64,000 bases of DNA from Paenibacillus pinisoli (lineage in GTDB: Bacteria > Bacillota > Bacilli > Paenibacillales > Paenibacillaceae): NCBI RefSeq assembly GCF_003605435.1, contig NZ_QXQB01000006.1:186001-250000 (forward strand). The letters are read 5' to 3'. Positions 43,106 through 52,365 of the stretch are shown here, piece after piece. Position 1 is the stretch's first letter. Every line of letters begins with the position of its first letter. Under the pieces are notes generated by a model. The model saw nothing but the letters and a program-made list of their open reading frames with translations. It was not told where the DNA came from and did no database searches. A program made the position numbers and the translations under genes.

Positions 43106-43588
43106 ATGCTGTGGTCCAATCCAATCGTACAGACGGGTGCGATCGTGTTTTCGGTGCTGGCAGGGCTGAGTCTGATTATTATACGCATACGCGCGGGCAA
43201 ACGGCCGACGACGCTGAAGAAAATCGTCATTCCGCCGCTCGGCATGGCTACGGGCTTCATTATGTTTGCCGTTCCCGTCACCCATATTCCGTGGTTATGG
43301 GGACTCTCGGCTTTCGGGACGGGGCTGCTTATATTCTCATTCCCGCTTATCGTCACTACCAGCATGGAGAAGGTGAATTCCGATATCTTCGTGCGCCGAT
43401 CAAAAGCGTTCATTGCCATTATGCTTGTGCTGTTTCTGCTGCGGCTATCGCTCCATAGCGTGGTGGAGCAGTATATGACAATCCCGCAGACGGGTGCGAT
43501 CTTCTATCTGCTCGCGTTCGGCATGATTGTGCCATGGCGGCTTGCCATGGTGGGCGATTATTTGCGCCTGAGAAAATTAGAGGCTTAG
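43106..43588 (+). CDS. CcdC-like membrane protein
   Basis: 160 residues with about five membrane helices, matching CcdC of Bacillus (a CcdA-neighbour of unclear function linked to cytochrome c maturation). Motifs: RIRAGKRPTTLKKIVIPPLGMATGF near the N-terminus and PWRLAMVGDYLRLRKLE at the end. ATG 43106 has GGAGG 9 bases upstream, a site that sits right after the 51-bp repeat array. No cytochrome c maturation genes are nearby. Confidence 0.85.
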   Translation: MLWSNPIVQTGAIVFSVLAGLSLIIIRIRAGKRPTTLKKIVIPPLGMATGFIMFAVPVTHIPWLWGLSAFGTGLLIFSFPLIVTTSMEKVNSDIFVRRSKAFIAIMLVLFLLRLSLHSVVEQYMTIPQTGAIFYLLAFGMIVPWRLAMVGDYLRLRKLEA

Positions 43589-43606
43589 GCCAATAAGTTG
43601 GTCATA

Positions 43607-43647
43607 CTACCCATTACCGAATCTTTTTGGCGATGGGTGGTTTTTTT
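43607..43647 (+). terminator. terminator fused to the ribosome site of the next gene
   Basis: CTACCCAT (43607-43614) pairs with ATGGGTGG (43633-43640), inner CCGA/TTGG, then seven T directly followed by ATG 43648. The second arm contains the GGGTGG ribosome site of the transporter. Confidence 0.75.
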
Positions 43648-44976
43648 ATGGCGCAAAATAAGCATGCCGACCGGTTCTCCTCAACAGGCTTTATTATGTC
43701 AGCTGTAGGCAGCGCGGTAGGACTGGGCAACATGTGGAAGTTCCCTTATGTGACGGGTCAATACGGAGGAGCCGCTTTTTTTCTGCTGTTTATGGTTTGT
43801 CTGGTGCTGGTCGGCCTGCCTATTCTGTTGGCTGAACTGGCAGTCGGCCGCGGCGGGCGAGGGAATGCTTCCTCCTCCCTGACCAAGCTGAGCGGCAGCA
43901 AGTCTTGGGGAGCGCTCGGCTTTTTGTCGGTGGCAGGCTCCTTCTTCATCATGTCCTTCTATGGCATCGTAGCAGGCTGGACGCTTCATTATGCGGTTCT
44001 GAGCTTTACGGGAGAGCTGTTCTCCACCCAGGATTACGCTGGCCTCTTCGGGCGGTTCATGAATAGCTGGCTGCCGATCGGCTGGCAGCTGGTTGTGATG
44101 CTGGTGACGGCATTGGTGCTGATACGCGGCGTATCCGAAGGCATCGAACGATTCAATAAGGTGCTGATTCCGTCGCTGGTCGTCTTGCTGCTGCTGTTGG
44201 CCGTGCAGGCATTGTCGCTGGAGGGAGCAGGCGAGGGCATATCCTTCTTCCTGAAGCCTGACTTCAGCAAGCTGACGGCGGAATCAGCTCTCGTGGCGCT
44301 GGGACAAGCCTTCTTCTCGATGTCGCTGGGCATGGGCACAATGGTTACGTACGGCGCATATGTCCAAAAAAGCCAGTCGCTAGGCAAAGCGACTATCGCC
44401 GTGGGCGTAGGCAACGTTCTGTATGCCTTATTAGCGGGGCTTATTATCTTCCCGACCATCTTCGTGTTCAGCATTGAACCGACGCAAGGAGCGGGTCTAG
44501 TCTTTATTGCGCTGCCGGCCGCTTTCTCCGCAATGCCGCTCGGCGCGGTGTTCGGCGGCTTGTTTTTTGTGCTGCTTGCTTTTGCGGCAATTACGTCGGC
44601 AGTCTCCGTGCTTGAGGTGCCGGTTGCTTACGCCAGCGAGACTTTTGGATGGAGCCGTCCTGTCGCTGTTATGCTTGTGGGCCTGCTGTGCTTCCTTGCG
44701 GGAGTTCCTTCAGCGCTGTCGCTTGGCGAAGATCCTTGGCTTTCTTTTGGCGGGCGAGCCTTGTTCGATTGGGTGGACTTTGTATGCTCCAACGTGGTGC
44801 TGCCTATTAGCGGACTGGTTATTACGATTTTTGCCGGGTACGTCTGGAAAGGGGTGGCGGATGAAGCAAGGTTATCGCAGGCGTGGTTTCGGATATGGCT
44901 GTTCATGCTGCGGTTCGTAGCGCCAGTGCTGGTCTTGCTGGTCCTCTTGTATTATGCCGGCGTCATTCGAATCTGA
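43648..44976 (+). CDS. sodium-dependent NSS-family transporter
   Basis: 442 residues, about 11-12 helices, neurotransmitter:sodium symporter family (amino acid or amine uptake with Na+). The signature lies in the first helix, FIMSAVGSAVGLGNMWKFPY, with the following GGAAFFLLF; the Na+ site region GQAFFSMSLGMGTMVTYGAY is in the middle. ATG 43648 is chosen because GGGTGG is 7 bases upstream. That site lies in a terminator arm, so initiation may be limited by RNA structure. Confidence 0.93.
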   Translation: MAQNKHADRFSSTGFIMSAVGSAVGLGNMWKFPYVTGQYGGAAFFLLFMVCLVLVGLPILLAELAVGRGGRGNASSSLTKLSGSKSWGALGFLSVAGSFFIMSFYGIVAGWTLHYAVLSFTGELFSTQDYAGLFGRFMNSWLPIGWQLVVMLVTALVLIRGVSEGIERFNKVLIPSLVVLLLLLAVQALSLEGAGEGISFFLKPDFSKLTAESALVALGQAFFSMSLGMGTMVTYGAYVQKSQSLGKATIAVGVGNVLYALLAGLIIFPTIFVFSIEPTQGAGLVFIALPAAFSAMPLGAVFGGLFFVLLAFAAITSAVSVLEVPVAYASETFGWSRPVAVMLVGLLCFLAGVPSALSLGEDPWLSFGGRALFDWVDFVCSNVVLPISGLVITIFAGYVWKGVADEARLSQAWFRIWLFMLRFVAPVLVLLVLLYYAGVIRI

Positions 44977-45011
44977 TTGAGGCTGGCTGCTGGCATTGCT
45001 CCAATATGTTA

Positions 45012-45040
45012 TTGACAGCGGGATCAATTGTAACTATTAT
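45012..45040 (+). promoter_or_regulatory. sigma-A promoter of the Rrf2 gene
   Basis: TTGACA (45012-45017), 17-bp spacer, TATTAT (45035-45040), followed within 25 bases by the ribosome site. Confidence 0.8.
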
Positions 45041-45062
45041 GGTTCTATTAAGGAGGGATAGC

Positions 45063-45506
45063 ATGAGCGCCAATAGTCAGTCCACCATTGCACTGCACAT
45101 TCTGTCGCGTATCCGGTATGAGGCAGACCGGACAGATGCCTATATCTCTTCCGAAGTCATTGCACGGAGCGTTAATACGAACCCTGTATTCATCAGACGA
45201 ATTTTGTCCGCGTTGAACAAATCAGGCTTGGTTCAGGTTCGCCGAGGCAGCGTCAACGGCGGTTGGAAGCTGGCCAAGGAAGCAAGCGATATTACGCTTC
45301 TGTGTGTATATGATGCTGTAAATGGAGGTCCGCTTCAGGAGCTTCATCATAGCGAGCCCAATGATAATTGTCCGGTAGGCAGAGGCATTAAGCCGACGTT
45401 AAAAATGTATTATGACCGGGCCGAGCAGGCCTTCCGCAATGAGCTTGCCGCAACCACATTGGAGGAAGTGTATCAGGAGATTATGATAAACGCGCAGGTA
45501 CAATAG
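45063..45506 (+). CDS. Rrf2 family transcriptional regulator
   Basis: 147 residues. Winged helix with EVIARSVNTNPVFIRRILSALNKSGLVQVRRGSVNGGW, the Rrf2 N-terminal pattern (YwnA-like). Only one Cys (DNCPVGRGI) is in the usual cluster region, so it cannot hold an IscR-type Fe-S cluster by three Cys. AAGGAGGG precedes the ATG. The MFS gene downstream on the same strand is a likely target. Confidence 0.9.
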   Translation: MSANSQSTIALHILSRIRYEADRTDAYISSEVIARSVNTNPVFIRRILSALNKSGLVQVRRGSVNGGWKLAKEASDITLLCVYDAVNGGPLQELHHSEPNDNCPVGRGIKPTLKMYYDRAEQAFRNELAATTLEEVYQEIMINAQVQ

Positions 45507-45611
45507 TTTTTCAAATAGAGCCATTCATTCATTTTTTACGGTCATTAATGTAACTGAATTGGTTGCAAAAAGAAAGCTGCATATATAAATAATCTCATAC
45601 AGAGGGATAGG

Positions 45612-46895
45612 ATGAAATCGGGAATGAACAGTGGTCAACGTACTTCGCGTTTGTATTACGGATGGATTGTAGTAGGAGTTGTGTTCCTAACGCTGCTTGT
45701 ATCGGCTGCGATCAATTCGCTGCCAAGTGTGCTTATGCTGTCGCTGGAGGATGAATTCGGCTGGGATCGTGGAGCGGTATCGGCGGCAGCGTCCATCCGT
45801 ATCTTGCTTTACGGCTTGATGGGGCCGTTCGCAGCAGCGTTCATGCTGAAATTCGGCATCAAAAAAATGATGGTCATCTCGATTGCCCTGCTGGTCACAA
45901 GCATCCTCGTCACTCCTATGATGACCGAGGTATGGCAGTATATTGTGTTGTGGGGCGTACTTGTCGGGCTAGGTACCGGATCGCTGGCCAATGTGCTTGG
46001 CGTAACGGTAGCGAATCGCTGGTTCGTCAAGCATAAAGGACTGGTCATCGGATTGCTGACAGCCAGTGCGGCGACGGGACAGCTGATCTTTTTGCCGCTA
46101 TTGGCACAAGCGGTTGATACGATGGGCTGGAGATTCTCTATCTATCTTGTTGCTGGAGCACTTCTGCTGCTGGTTCCGTTAGTGGTACTGGGCATGAAAA
46201 ATCACCCGTCTGATATCGGACAGCCAGCGCTTGGCGAGGAGCATGTGGAGAAGCCGGCTCCGTTCACGGGCAACTTGTTCACCACGCCGATTAAGGTGCT
46301 TGTCTCAGCAGCGAAAAGCGGAACGTTCTGGCTGCTCGCGGGAACCTTCTTCTTATGCGGTTTTTCTACCAATGGCCTGATTGGAACGCATCTCATACCG
46401 GCCTGCGGAGACTTTGGCATCCCGATCGTCATCGCTGCGGGACTGCTGTCATTGATGGGACTGTTCGATCTGATTGGCACGACGATGTCCGGCTGGCTGA
46501 CAGACCGCTTCGACAGCCGCTGGCTGCTGTTCTGGTATTACGGGCTCAGAGGTTTATCGTTAATCTTCCTGCCTTATGCGCTAGGTACGGGTTATACGCA
46601 GCTGCTCATTTTCTCGGTCTTCTACGGGCTGGACTGGATTGCGACCGTGCCGCCAACGGCCAAGCTTGCATCCGACGCATTCGGCAAGGAGAAGGCAGGA
46701 ATGGTATTCGGCTGGGTTCTCGTAGCCCATCAGCTCGGAGCATCGCTCGCAGCTTATGGCGCAGGGGTAGTGCGCGAAGCGCTGGGAAGCTATACCGTGG
46801 CTTTCGTAGCCGCTGGCTTTTTATGTTTGCTGGCATCCCTCATGTCGATCCGCATTCGCAAGGCCAGACACTTGAAAGCAACAATCGCGGCATAA
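45612..46895 (+). CDS. MFS transporter
   Basis: 427 residues, 12 predicted helices. Opening RLYYGWIVVGVVFLTLLVSAAINSLPSVLML and DEFGWDRGAVS resemble the oxalate/formate antiporter-like and monocarboxylate MFS branch; the loop motif GWLTDRFDSRW is present between helices. Substrate unknown. AGAGGGATAGG before ATG 45612. Possible promoter TTGGTT/TATATA just upstream. It shares a terminator with the convergent membrane protein gene. Confidence 0.88.
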   Translation: MKSGMNSGQRTSRLYYGWIVVGVVFLTLLVSAAINSLPSVLMLSLEDEFGWDRGAVSAAASIRILLYGLMGPFAAAFMLKFGIKKMMVISIALLVTSILVTPMMTEVWQYIVLWGVLVGLGTGSLANVLGVTVANRWFVKHKGLVIGLLTASAATGQLIFLPLLAQAVDTMGWRFSIYLVAGALLLLVPLVVLGMKNHPSDIGQPALGEEHVEKPAPFTGNLFTTPIKVLVSAAKSGTFWLLAGTFFLCGFSTNGLIGTHLIPACGDFGIPIVIAAGLLSLMGLFDLIGTTMSGWLTDRFDSRWLLFWYYGLRGLSLIFLPYALGTGYTQLLIFSVFYGLDWIATVPPTAKLASDAFGKEKAGMVFGWVLVAHQLGASLAAYGAGVVREALGSYTVAFVAAGFLCLLASLMSIRIRKARHLKATIAA

Positions 46896-46907
46896 CGGCC
46901 GCAATCA

Positions 46908-46955
46908 AAGAAGCTGCTTCCCGGCAGGCGCAAAGCCAGAGGAAGCAGCTTCTTT
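46908..46955. terminator. bidirectional terminator after the MFS gene
   Basis: AAAGAAGCTGCTTCC / GGAAGCAGCTTCTTT, 15 bp, 18-base loop. Confidence 0.9.
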
Positions 46956-46961
46956 CATGGA

Positions 46962-47780
46962 TCAAGACGATTGATCGGAATTCAAGCAATTGTACTGCGA
47001 GGCGATCGTCCATACCCGAAGCAGCGTCTGGATAAGCGGGTAGCCCTGATGCACGATGAGGGCGAACAAGCCTGCCCAGATCATCGACATGCTCGTGATG
47101 GCCAGCCCAAGCAGCGCTACGATGCCCCACATGATCAGAGAGATTGCTGCATAGGGAAAGAAGCGTCTTACGGAGCGCCACAATGCAGGGAATATGCCTT
47201 CGCCGGAGACAGCGCCGAACTGCATGGAGAGAAATAATAGATGAATGACAGCAATCCAGAGCAGCCAGATGACGGCTCCCGGCGCAACGGCAGACAGGAA
47301 GGCCGGCGAAAGTCCGTGTCTCAGCGCATCAATCCACTTTGGCAATAACCACCATGCTGGAGCCAGCATAAGGGCGGTGCTGCTCCAGTACAGCAGCATA
47401 ATGGGCTTCCAGGTCTTGCGGATGCCCTCTACGATGCGCGTTCCCTCGCCGCGCGCATACTGATGATGGAGGGAGTAGAGCAATCCGGCATTAAATAGCG
47501 GAGTCAGCAGCATGCGGGCCAGGAACAGCCCTCCAAGCAGCCAGAGATAAGGCGTAATCAGATCTGTCTTGAACAGCTGAAATTGGGCTTCCGCCAGGAA
47601 TGACTGAACGGCTTGCTCGGTTGGAGCAGCGGCAGGGAACCGCCTGAGCAGCGGAGATACCGTATCGTCGATGGTGCGGTAGAGAAGGAAGCCCCACAAC
47701 AGCTGGTACAAGAACAGCAGGATGACAAGGTTCATATGCCGGAATGCCAGCCGCCAGCCTTGCAACATGTTTTGTTTCAT
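46962..47780 (-). CDS. polytopic membrane protein of unknown function
   Basis: 272 residues with about six hydrophobic segments. Starts MKQNMLQGWRLAFRH with AAGGAGAG 8 bases upstream. No catalytic motif is visible. It starts 49 bp after the M1 peptidase gene on the same strand, so the two are probably co-transcribed. General shape resembles uncharacterised integral membrane proteins of Paenibacillus; no function is proposed. Confidence 0.8.
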   Translation of the reverse strand: MKQNMLQGWRLAFRHMNLVILLFLYQLLWGFLLYRTIDDTVSPLLRRFPAAAPTEQAVQSFLAEAQFQLFKTDLITPYLWLLGGLFLARMLLTPLFNAGLLYSLHHQYARGEGTRIVEGIRKTWKPIMLLYWSSTALMLAPAWWLLPKWIDALRHGLSPAFLSAVAPGAVIWLLWIAVIHLLFLSMQFGAVSGEGIFPALWRSVRRFFPYAAISLIMWGIVALLGLAITSMSMIWAGLFALIVHQGYPLIQTLLRVWTIASQYNCLNSDQSS

Positions 47781-47829
47781 CTCGATCTCTCCTTGAAAAA
47801 GCGAATACTTGCCGAAGGCAGGCGGGCTG

Positions 47830-49842
47830 CTACCAGCCGAATGCGCCTAAGACGCCTTGAATGAACTTGGATACCCCGACATTCCATCTGGTGCGGGTCT
47901 CGCTCGGAAGCTCGGCCATCATGAAGTTGTTGATCAGCTTGTTGTCCAGCACATTGGTATGATCAGGGTCGATCGATACCCACTCCAGCGGCGCGGCTGT
48001 CACTTCAGTGTATTGGATATGGGATTCGTCGCCGGCCCATTCCTTCGTCATGGTCGTTCCGTCAGTGAACTTGAACAGGATCGGAATCGGCCCTGTCGTG
48101 CCGCCGTTCTTCCTGATGAGCACGGTAGATTCGTACAGCTGGCCACCCTCCCGGTCAACGGACTTGACATCGATGGCATCGACCGAGAAGTCGGCCATCC
48201 GGTTGCTGTATACGAACTGATTGAAATATTCAGTCCAATCGGCTTTTGTAACCTGCTCCACGACACGCTGGAAGTCAGCGGTAGACGGATGCTTGAATTT
48301 ATACTTCTGGAAGTAGGTCCTCATGATGCGGTTCATCTGCTTGCTTCCGACCTTGTTCTCTATATCCACCAGCACCAGCTTGGCACGCATGTACACATTC
48401 TCGGCGTAGTGAAGATGGTTGTTGTATGCCCAAGACGGCTGTCTAAGCGGCGCGGGATGAGTCATGTAACTCGCTTCAAGGCGGAGGTTCGGCTGAATGC
48501 CGTAGGCTGCCTCCATCACTTTGTCCTCAGCATAGGAGGTGAACCCTTCATCCAGCCATGCTTCCTCAAATTCATTGGAAGCGACCATGCCGTACCAGAA
48601 CTGGTGGCCGATCTCATGGACGACCGTGCGCTCCAGCTCATAACCGGGGTTGCCGACCTCGGCGGCAAACGCTGTAATAAGCGTCGGATACTCCATGCCG
48701 CCAGCGCCGGCCGCTCCCTTCGGCGGGACGACAACCGACAGCGTATTGTAAGGATAGCTCCCGTACCATCTGGAGTAATTCGCCAGCGCGGACTTGGCCG
48801 CATGCATGTAGCGGTCCTTCAGCTCGGCATGCGACGGATCGAGATACAGCTTGATCCTTACTCCCGGTATGCCTTTGTCCGAAAATGCGGCTTCCTCATA
48901 GACGAAGTTCGGCGATGCGGCCCAAGCGAAGTCGTGGACATCCTCGGCATAGAATTGGAAGAGCTTTTTGCCGTCCTGCTGAACGATTGACTTGGTCTGG
49001 AAGCCGGTAGCCGCGACCGTATACGTCTCCGGCACTTGAATTCGTACGCTGTAGATGCCGAAGTCGCTGTAAAACTCCGAGTTGCCGTGATACTGGTGCA
49101 CGTTCCACCCTTCGGAGGTGCGGCCTCTTGTGCCTTGCGTCTCATAGACAGCGAGCTTCGGAAACCACTGGCCCGCCATGATGAAGTCTCCGGAGTAGCC
49201 CATTCTCGCGAATATCTCCGGCAGCTTCACCTCGTAGCTCATCCGAAGCGTGACGGATTTGCCGGGAGGCACGGGCTCCGGGAGCCGCAGTCTAGCTAGC
49301 GTATAGTCACTCGAGTTGCCATCATCGGGCTGCGTATACTGCAGGCGCGGAAGCAGGCTCTCGCCTTCAAGCGTCTCCAGGGTCAGCAGCTTGATATGGC
49401 TTCTGCTGTTCGGTGTCGCCTTATCCTTGCGCAGCATGCCGTGAGACTCGGTCATGAAAGTGGTCTTGGGAGATTGGAAGGCGTTCGGATACAAATGAAA
49501 GTAGAGCTCGGACACCGTTTTTTTGCCTGGGTTGGTCCAGGTGACGTCCTGGGACCCGTCCAGATGTTGGCCGTCATCGCGCAGCGAGACGTTAATGTGG
49601 TATTCGACTACCCGCTTGCTCAGCGGCTGCGGCTTGGGCGGCATAGCCGTATCCGGCTGCTGGACAACTTGCGGCTTGGCCGAATTTGGGACAGGCGAAG
49701 TCTGCATGACATCGGCGGCGGGGGCTAGCGCATACGTATATTGAGATAGCCATGCTTCTCCGAAGCCGTACCTCATCGAGATGACGAGGAAGACGACTGC
49801 GAGCGAACCGAATAAAATCCGTTTGAAATAGCGTGGAGTCAT
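47830..49842 (-). CDS. M1 family zinc metallopeptidase
   Basis: About 670 residues. N-terminal membrane anchor, Pro/Gln linker, a beta-rich N-domain and a gluzincin catalytic domain: GAGGMEYP (aminopeptidase exopeptidase motif), HEIGHQFWYGMV (zinc His pair and Glu, ~409) and EEAWLDEGFTSYAE (third zinc ligand). Start ATG 49842 behind GGGAGGG; an earlier ATG at 49899 has no site. Probably an extracellular, membrane-held peptidase. Confidence 0.92.
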   Translation of the reverse strand: MTPRYFKRILFGSLAVVFLVISMRYGFGEAWLSQYTYALAPAADVMQTSPVPNSAKPQVVQQPDTAMPPKPQPLSKRVVEYHINVSLRDDGQHLDGSQDVTWTNPGKKTVSELYFHLYPNAFQSPKTTFMTESHGMLRKDKATPNSRSHIKLLTLETLEGESLLPRLQYTQPDDGNSSDYTLARLRLPEPVPPGKSVTLRMSYEVKLPEIFARMGYSGDFIMAGQWFPKLAVYETQGTRGRTSEGWNVHQYHGNSEFYSDFGIYSVRIQVPETYTVAATGFQTKSIVQQDGKKLFQFYAEDVHDFAWAASPNFVYEEAAFSDKGIPGVRIKLYLDPSHAELKDRYMHAAKSALANYSRWYGSYPYNTLSVVVPPKGAAGAGGMEYPTLITAFAAEVGNPGYELERTVVHEIGHQFWYGMVASNEFEEAWLDEGFTSYAEDKVMEAAYGIQPNLRLEASYMTHPAPLRQPSWAYNNHLHYAENVYMRAKLVLVDIENKVGSKQMNRIMRTYFQKYKFKHPSTADFQRVVEQVTKADWTEYFNQFVYSNRMADFSVDAIDVKSVDREGGQLYESTVLIRKNGGTTGPIPILFKFTDGTTMTKEWAGDESHIQYTEVTAAPLEWVSIDPDHTNVLDNKLINNFMMAELPSETRTRWNVGVSKFIQGVLGAFGW

Positions 49843-49945
49843 TGAACGTTTCCCTCCCGTTGACAAGCATCTAAAGCATGTATATGTTTGCAATTCCAAG
49901 ATTATTAGCTAAAATGGAATTATTGTATGGGAAGGTGGGATAAGC

Positions 49946-50470
49946 ATGACGGAGCAAGAAAATACGCCGGCTCAGCCGGAGGTAAAAGAGAAGAAATCCT
50001 TGTCGCTCAACGTAGTGAGCAACAAGAAACATAAAGGTTTTGGAGCAGGCTCCATCGATCTTAGCGATGTGGCTTGCGTAATGATTGACCAAGGCGTCGC
50101 TTATATCGATGTTGGGGCCATGCATGCGAAGAGCAAGATTGAGCGGGGCATCAAGTTCACGCCGAATAAAGAAGATACGCCGAACGGCCGCCAGTGCTGG
50201 ATCGTCTGGGTAGCGGTAGGACGCAATGAGGAAGGTTCGTATTATGCGGGCGCGACCGCATGCGAGATGCTGATTGATACCGAGGCGAGACGGGGCTGGA
50301 AGATTCTCGCCGACCATGTGAATCGCCTTGACTCCGCGCTCAAGCGCCGTTATATGGTGGATAACCTTGGCGATGAAGAGAAAGCGGCGCTTCGCAAGCT
50401 TCTGGTCGAGCACAATGCGGAATGGTGGGAGCGTACGCCGGCCGAGCTGAAGGATGCTCTGGGCGGATAA
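49946..50470 (+). CDS. ywhD: YwhD family protein
   Basis: 174 residues. The block GAMHAKSKIERGIKFTPNKED, PNGRQCWIVWVAVGRNEEG and YYAGATACEMLID is characteristic of YwhD of Bacillus, whose function is unknown. Hydrophilic N-terminal tail, soluble. GGAAGGTGGG before the ATG. In Bacillus ywhD also lies by peptidase genes; here it is divergent from the M1 peptidase. Confidence 0.9.
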   Translation: MTEQENTPAQPEVKEKKSLSLNVVSNKKHKGFGAGSIDLSDVACVMIDQGVAYIDVGAMHAKSKIERGIKFTPNKEDTPNGRQCWIVWVAVGRNEEGSYYAGATACEMLIDTEARRGWKILADHVNRLDSALKRRYMVDNLGDEEKAALRKLLVEHNAEWWERTPAELKDALGG

Positions 50471-50480
50471 GAATAGTTAG

Positions 50481-50526
50481 CATACAGCAAAGACCCGGCT
50501 CTGGTGAGCCGGGTCTTTGCTGTATG
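50481..50526. terminator. strong stem after ywhD
   Basis: A perfect 20-bp stem, CATACAGCAAAGACCCGGCT with its complement, 6-base loop. Serves ywhD and the convergent S66 gene. Confidence 0.88.
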
Positions 50527-50543
50527 GGAATAGCCGTCCAATA

Positions 50544-51560
50544 TTAAGGCCTGAAGTATTGTGTAACCGTCCCTTTGCCATCCGTTACGGCGATTTCCGC
50601 ATAAGCTCCGTTAATGAACGTGATCTGGGGCGGGACATGTCCGCAATCGATATCGTAGATGACCGGTATGCCAAGCTCCTCCGCCAGATCACGGTATACA
50701 TCCTCGATTACGTAGTCTTCTACGGGCGCATTGGCCGCGCTTCTGCCGAACATGAGGCCTGAGCAGTGCTCGAACCATCCCGCCAGCTTCAGCTGCACAA
50801 GCGACCGCTTCAGGTCGGTCGTCCGCAATTCGCAGTTCTCGAAATACCATATAATCGGATCGCCTGGGATATGCCGCTTCCGGAATGCGGCGATATCGCC
50901 GAATGGCGTGCCAGCGAGATGGCGGACGATATCGATACAGCCGCCGAGCAAGCGTCCCGACATATGCACGGGTCTGCCGGTGATGCTCTTCCAGCTTGTA
51001 GGCTCCGTCAGGTGGAAGACGCAAGGCGATGGCGTCTCAAAGTCCCATTCCCTCTGAAAGAGAGGGGAAGATTGCTGGACGATGGACTCGCCGGTCTTCG
51101 TGCGCAGTGCCTGAAGCCATGCAGCGGTCGTCTCATCCCAATATTCGCCGCGCAAATCTACCAGATTCGTGCCATGCGCCGTTGCGATTCCCGTGCGGAG
51201 TGTCATGGCAAGCAGCAGAATGCTCGTATCGGAGTAGCCCAGCAGCCACTTTGCCGGATAGCTGGCGAAATCCAGATGCTCCAATAGCTCGATGAGCAGC
51301 TCTCCGCCCCAAGGCGGAATGATCATGCCGATGTTGGTGTCCGCCATCATGGCATTCAGCTCCGCGGCTCTCCGCGCAGCTGAGGAGGACTTGGCTTTGT
51401 GCTGCGTCCATGGTGTCTCTCCCGGGATGACGTCGAATCCTTCATTTTTCAACTTGGCGATCGCTTCGAGCAATATGCCGTGCAGCTCTGCCTGCACGCC
51501 GGATGACGGTGCTGTAACGCCAATCGCCGCATTTGGCCTCAATTGCGGGTATGTAATCAT
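50544..51560 (-). CDS. S66 family carboxypeptidase (MccF/LdcA-like)
   Basis: 338 residues, serine peptidase of family S66 (LD-carboxypeptidase or microcin C immunity MccF type). Nucleophile Ser in LLGYSDTS, N-terminal GVTAPSSG, a Glu region in WYFENCEL and catalytic His near YDIDCGHVPP. MccF-like members cleave modified aminoacyl-nucleotides, LdcA members cut wall peptides; the sequence does not decide. ATG 51560 follows GAGGAGG. Confidence 0.9.
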   Translation of the reverse strand: MITYPQLRPNAAIGVTAPSSGVQAELHGILLEAIAKLKNEGFDVIPGETPWTQHKAKSSSAARRAAELNAMMADTNIGMIIPPWGGELLIELLEHLDFASYPAKWLLGYSDTSILLLAMTLRTGIATAHGTNLVDLRGEYWDETTAAWLQALRTKTGESIVQQSSPLFQREWDFETPSPCVFHLTEPTSWKSITGRPVHMSGRLLGGCIDIVRHLAGTPFGDIAAFRKRHIPGDPIIWYFENCELRTTDLKRSLVQLKLAGWFEHCSGLMFGRSAANAPVEDYVIEDVYRDLAEELGIPVIYDIDCGHVPPQITFINGAYAEIAVTDGKGTVTQYFRP

Positions 51561-51765
51561 GGCAGTCCTCCTCTGTTTCCTTTTTGGGGAATTATACAAG
51601 GATTAGGGAAATCGGTCCACCCTGATTTGCGCGGGATCCAGCAATTAACGTCTCAGAGAGTGTTGCGGGATCTGAAGGATGCGCTGTAGAATGAACCAGG
51701 TATCTGTTTGTCTGAAAAAAATGATTAACCGCGCAGGGTTTCAATAAGCCGCCGACGTCTATTGT

Positions 51766-52365
51766 ATGGGAAGGGAGGAGAGCGCAATTCATGATGAAGC
51801 ATGGCTCATAGCAGTGCGTGACGGCGGGCCCGAGCAATATCGACCGTTCGTGCAAGCCTATGGGGCTTATATCTACAAAACCGTCTATGCCGTGCTGCAT
51901 TCGCCGCATGATGCGGAAGACGTGACGCAAGAGGTTCTTCTGCTCATCTATCGCTCTCTCCCGAACTATCGTATGGATGGGCTGAAGACCTGGATTACCC
52001 GAATTGCCGTTAATCGGGCAATTGATTTCAAGCGGAGCAAGGCCAGAAGGCCAGAGCAGCTTATGGAGCAGGATGCAGTAGAAGGGCAGCAGACGGAATA
52101 TGAGGCGGAAGGTATGCTAAACGCCCTGCCGGCTCCTGCAGCAGAATCGATTGCGCTGCGCGCGGAGGAGCTTAGGTACATACATGCAAAGGTTGACGAG
52201 CTGCCGGATCATTATCGCGAAGTTATACATGCTTTTTATATAGAGGAGAAAACCTACGAGCAAATTGCAGTCGAAACAGGGCTGGAGCGCAAAAGCGTGG
52301 AATCCAGGCTCTACCGCGCCCGGAACTGGATGAGGCAGCATTGGCGAAAGGAGGACTTTGAATGA
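51766..52365 (+). CDS. ECF-type RNA polymerase sigma factor
   Basis: 199 residues: sigma region 2 (AYIYKTVYAVLHSPHDAEDVTQEVLLLIYRSLPNYR) and region 4 (LPDHYREVIHAFYIEEKTYEQIAVETGLERKSVESRLYRARNWM). First gene of a four-gene operon. ATG 51766 has no ribosome site; the only good one, GGGAAGGGAGGAG, lies inside the frame and is positioned for an ATT codon at 51787. Its partner anti-sigma gene overlaps the stop (ATGA). Confidence 0.92.
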   Translation: MGREESAIHDEAWLIAVRDGGPEQYRPFVQAYGAYIYKTVYAVLHSPHDAEDVTQEVLLLIYRSLPNYRMDGLKTWITRIAVNRAIDFKRSKARRPEQLMEQDAVEGQQTEYEAEGMLNALPAPAAESIALRAEELRYIHAKVDELPDHYREVIHAFYIEEKTYEQIAVETGLERKSVESRLYRARNWMRQHWRKEDFE

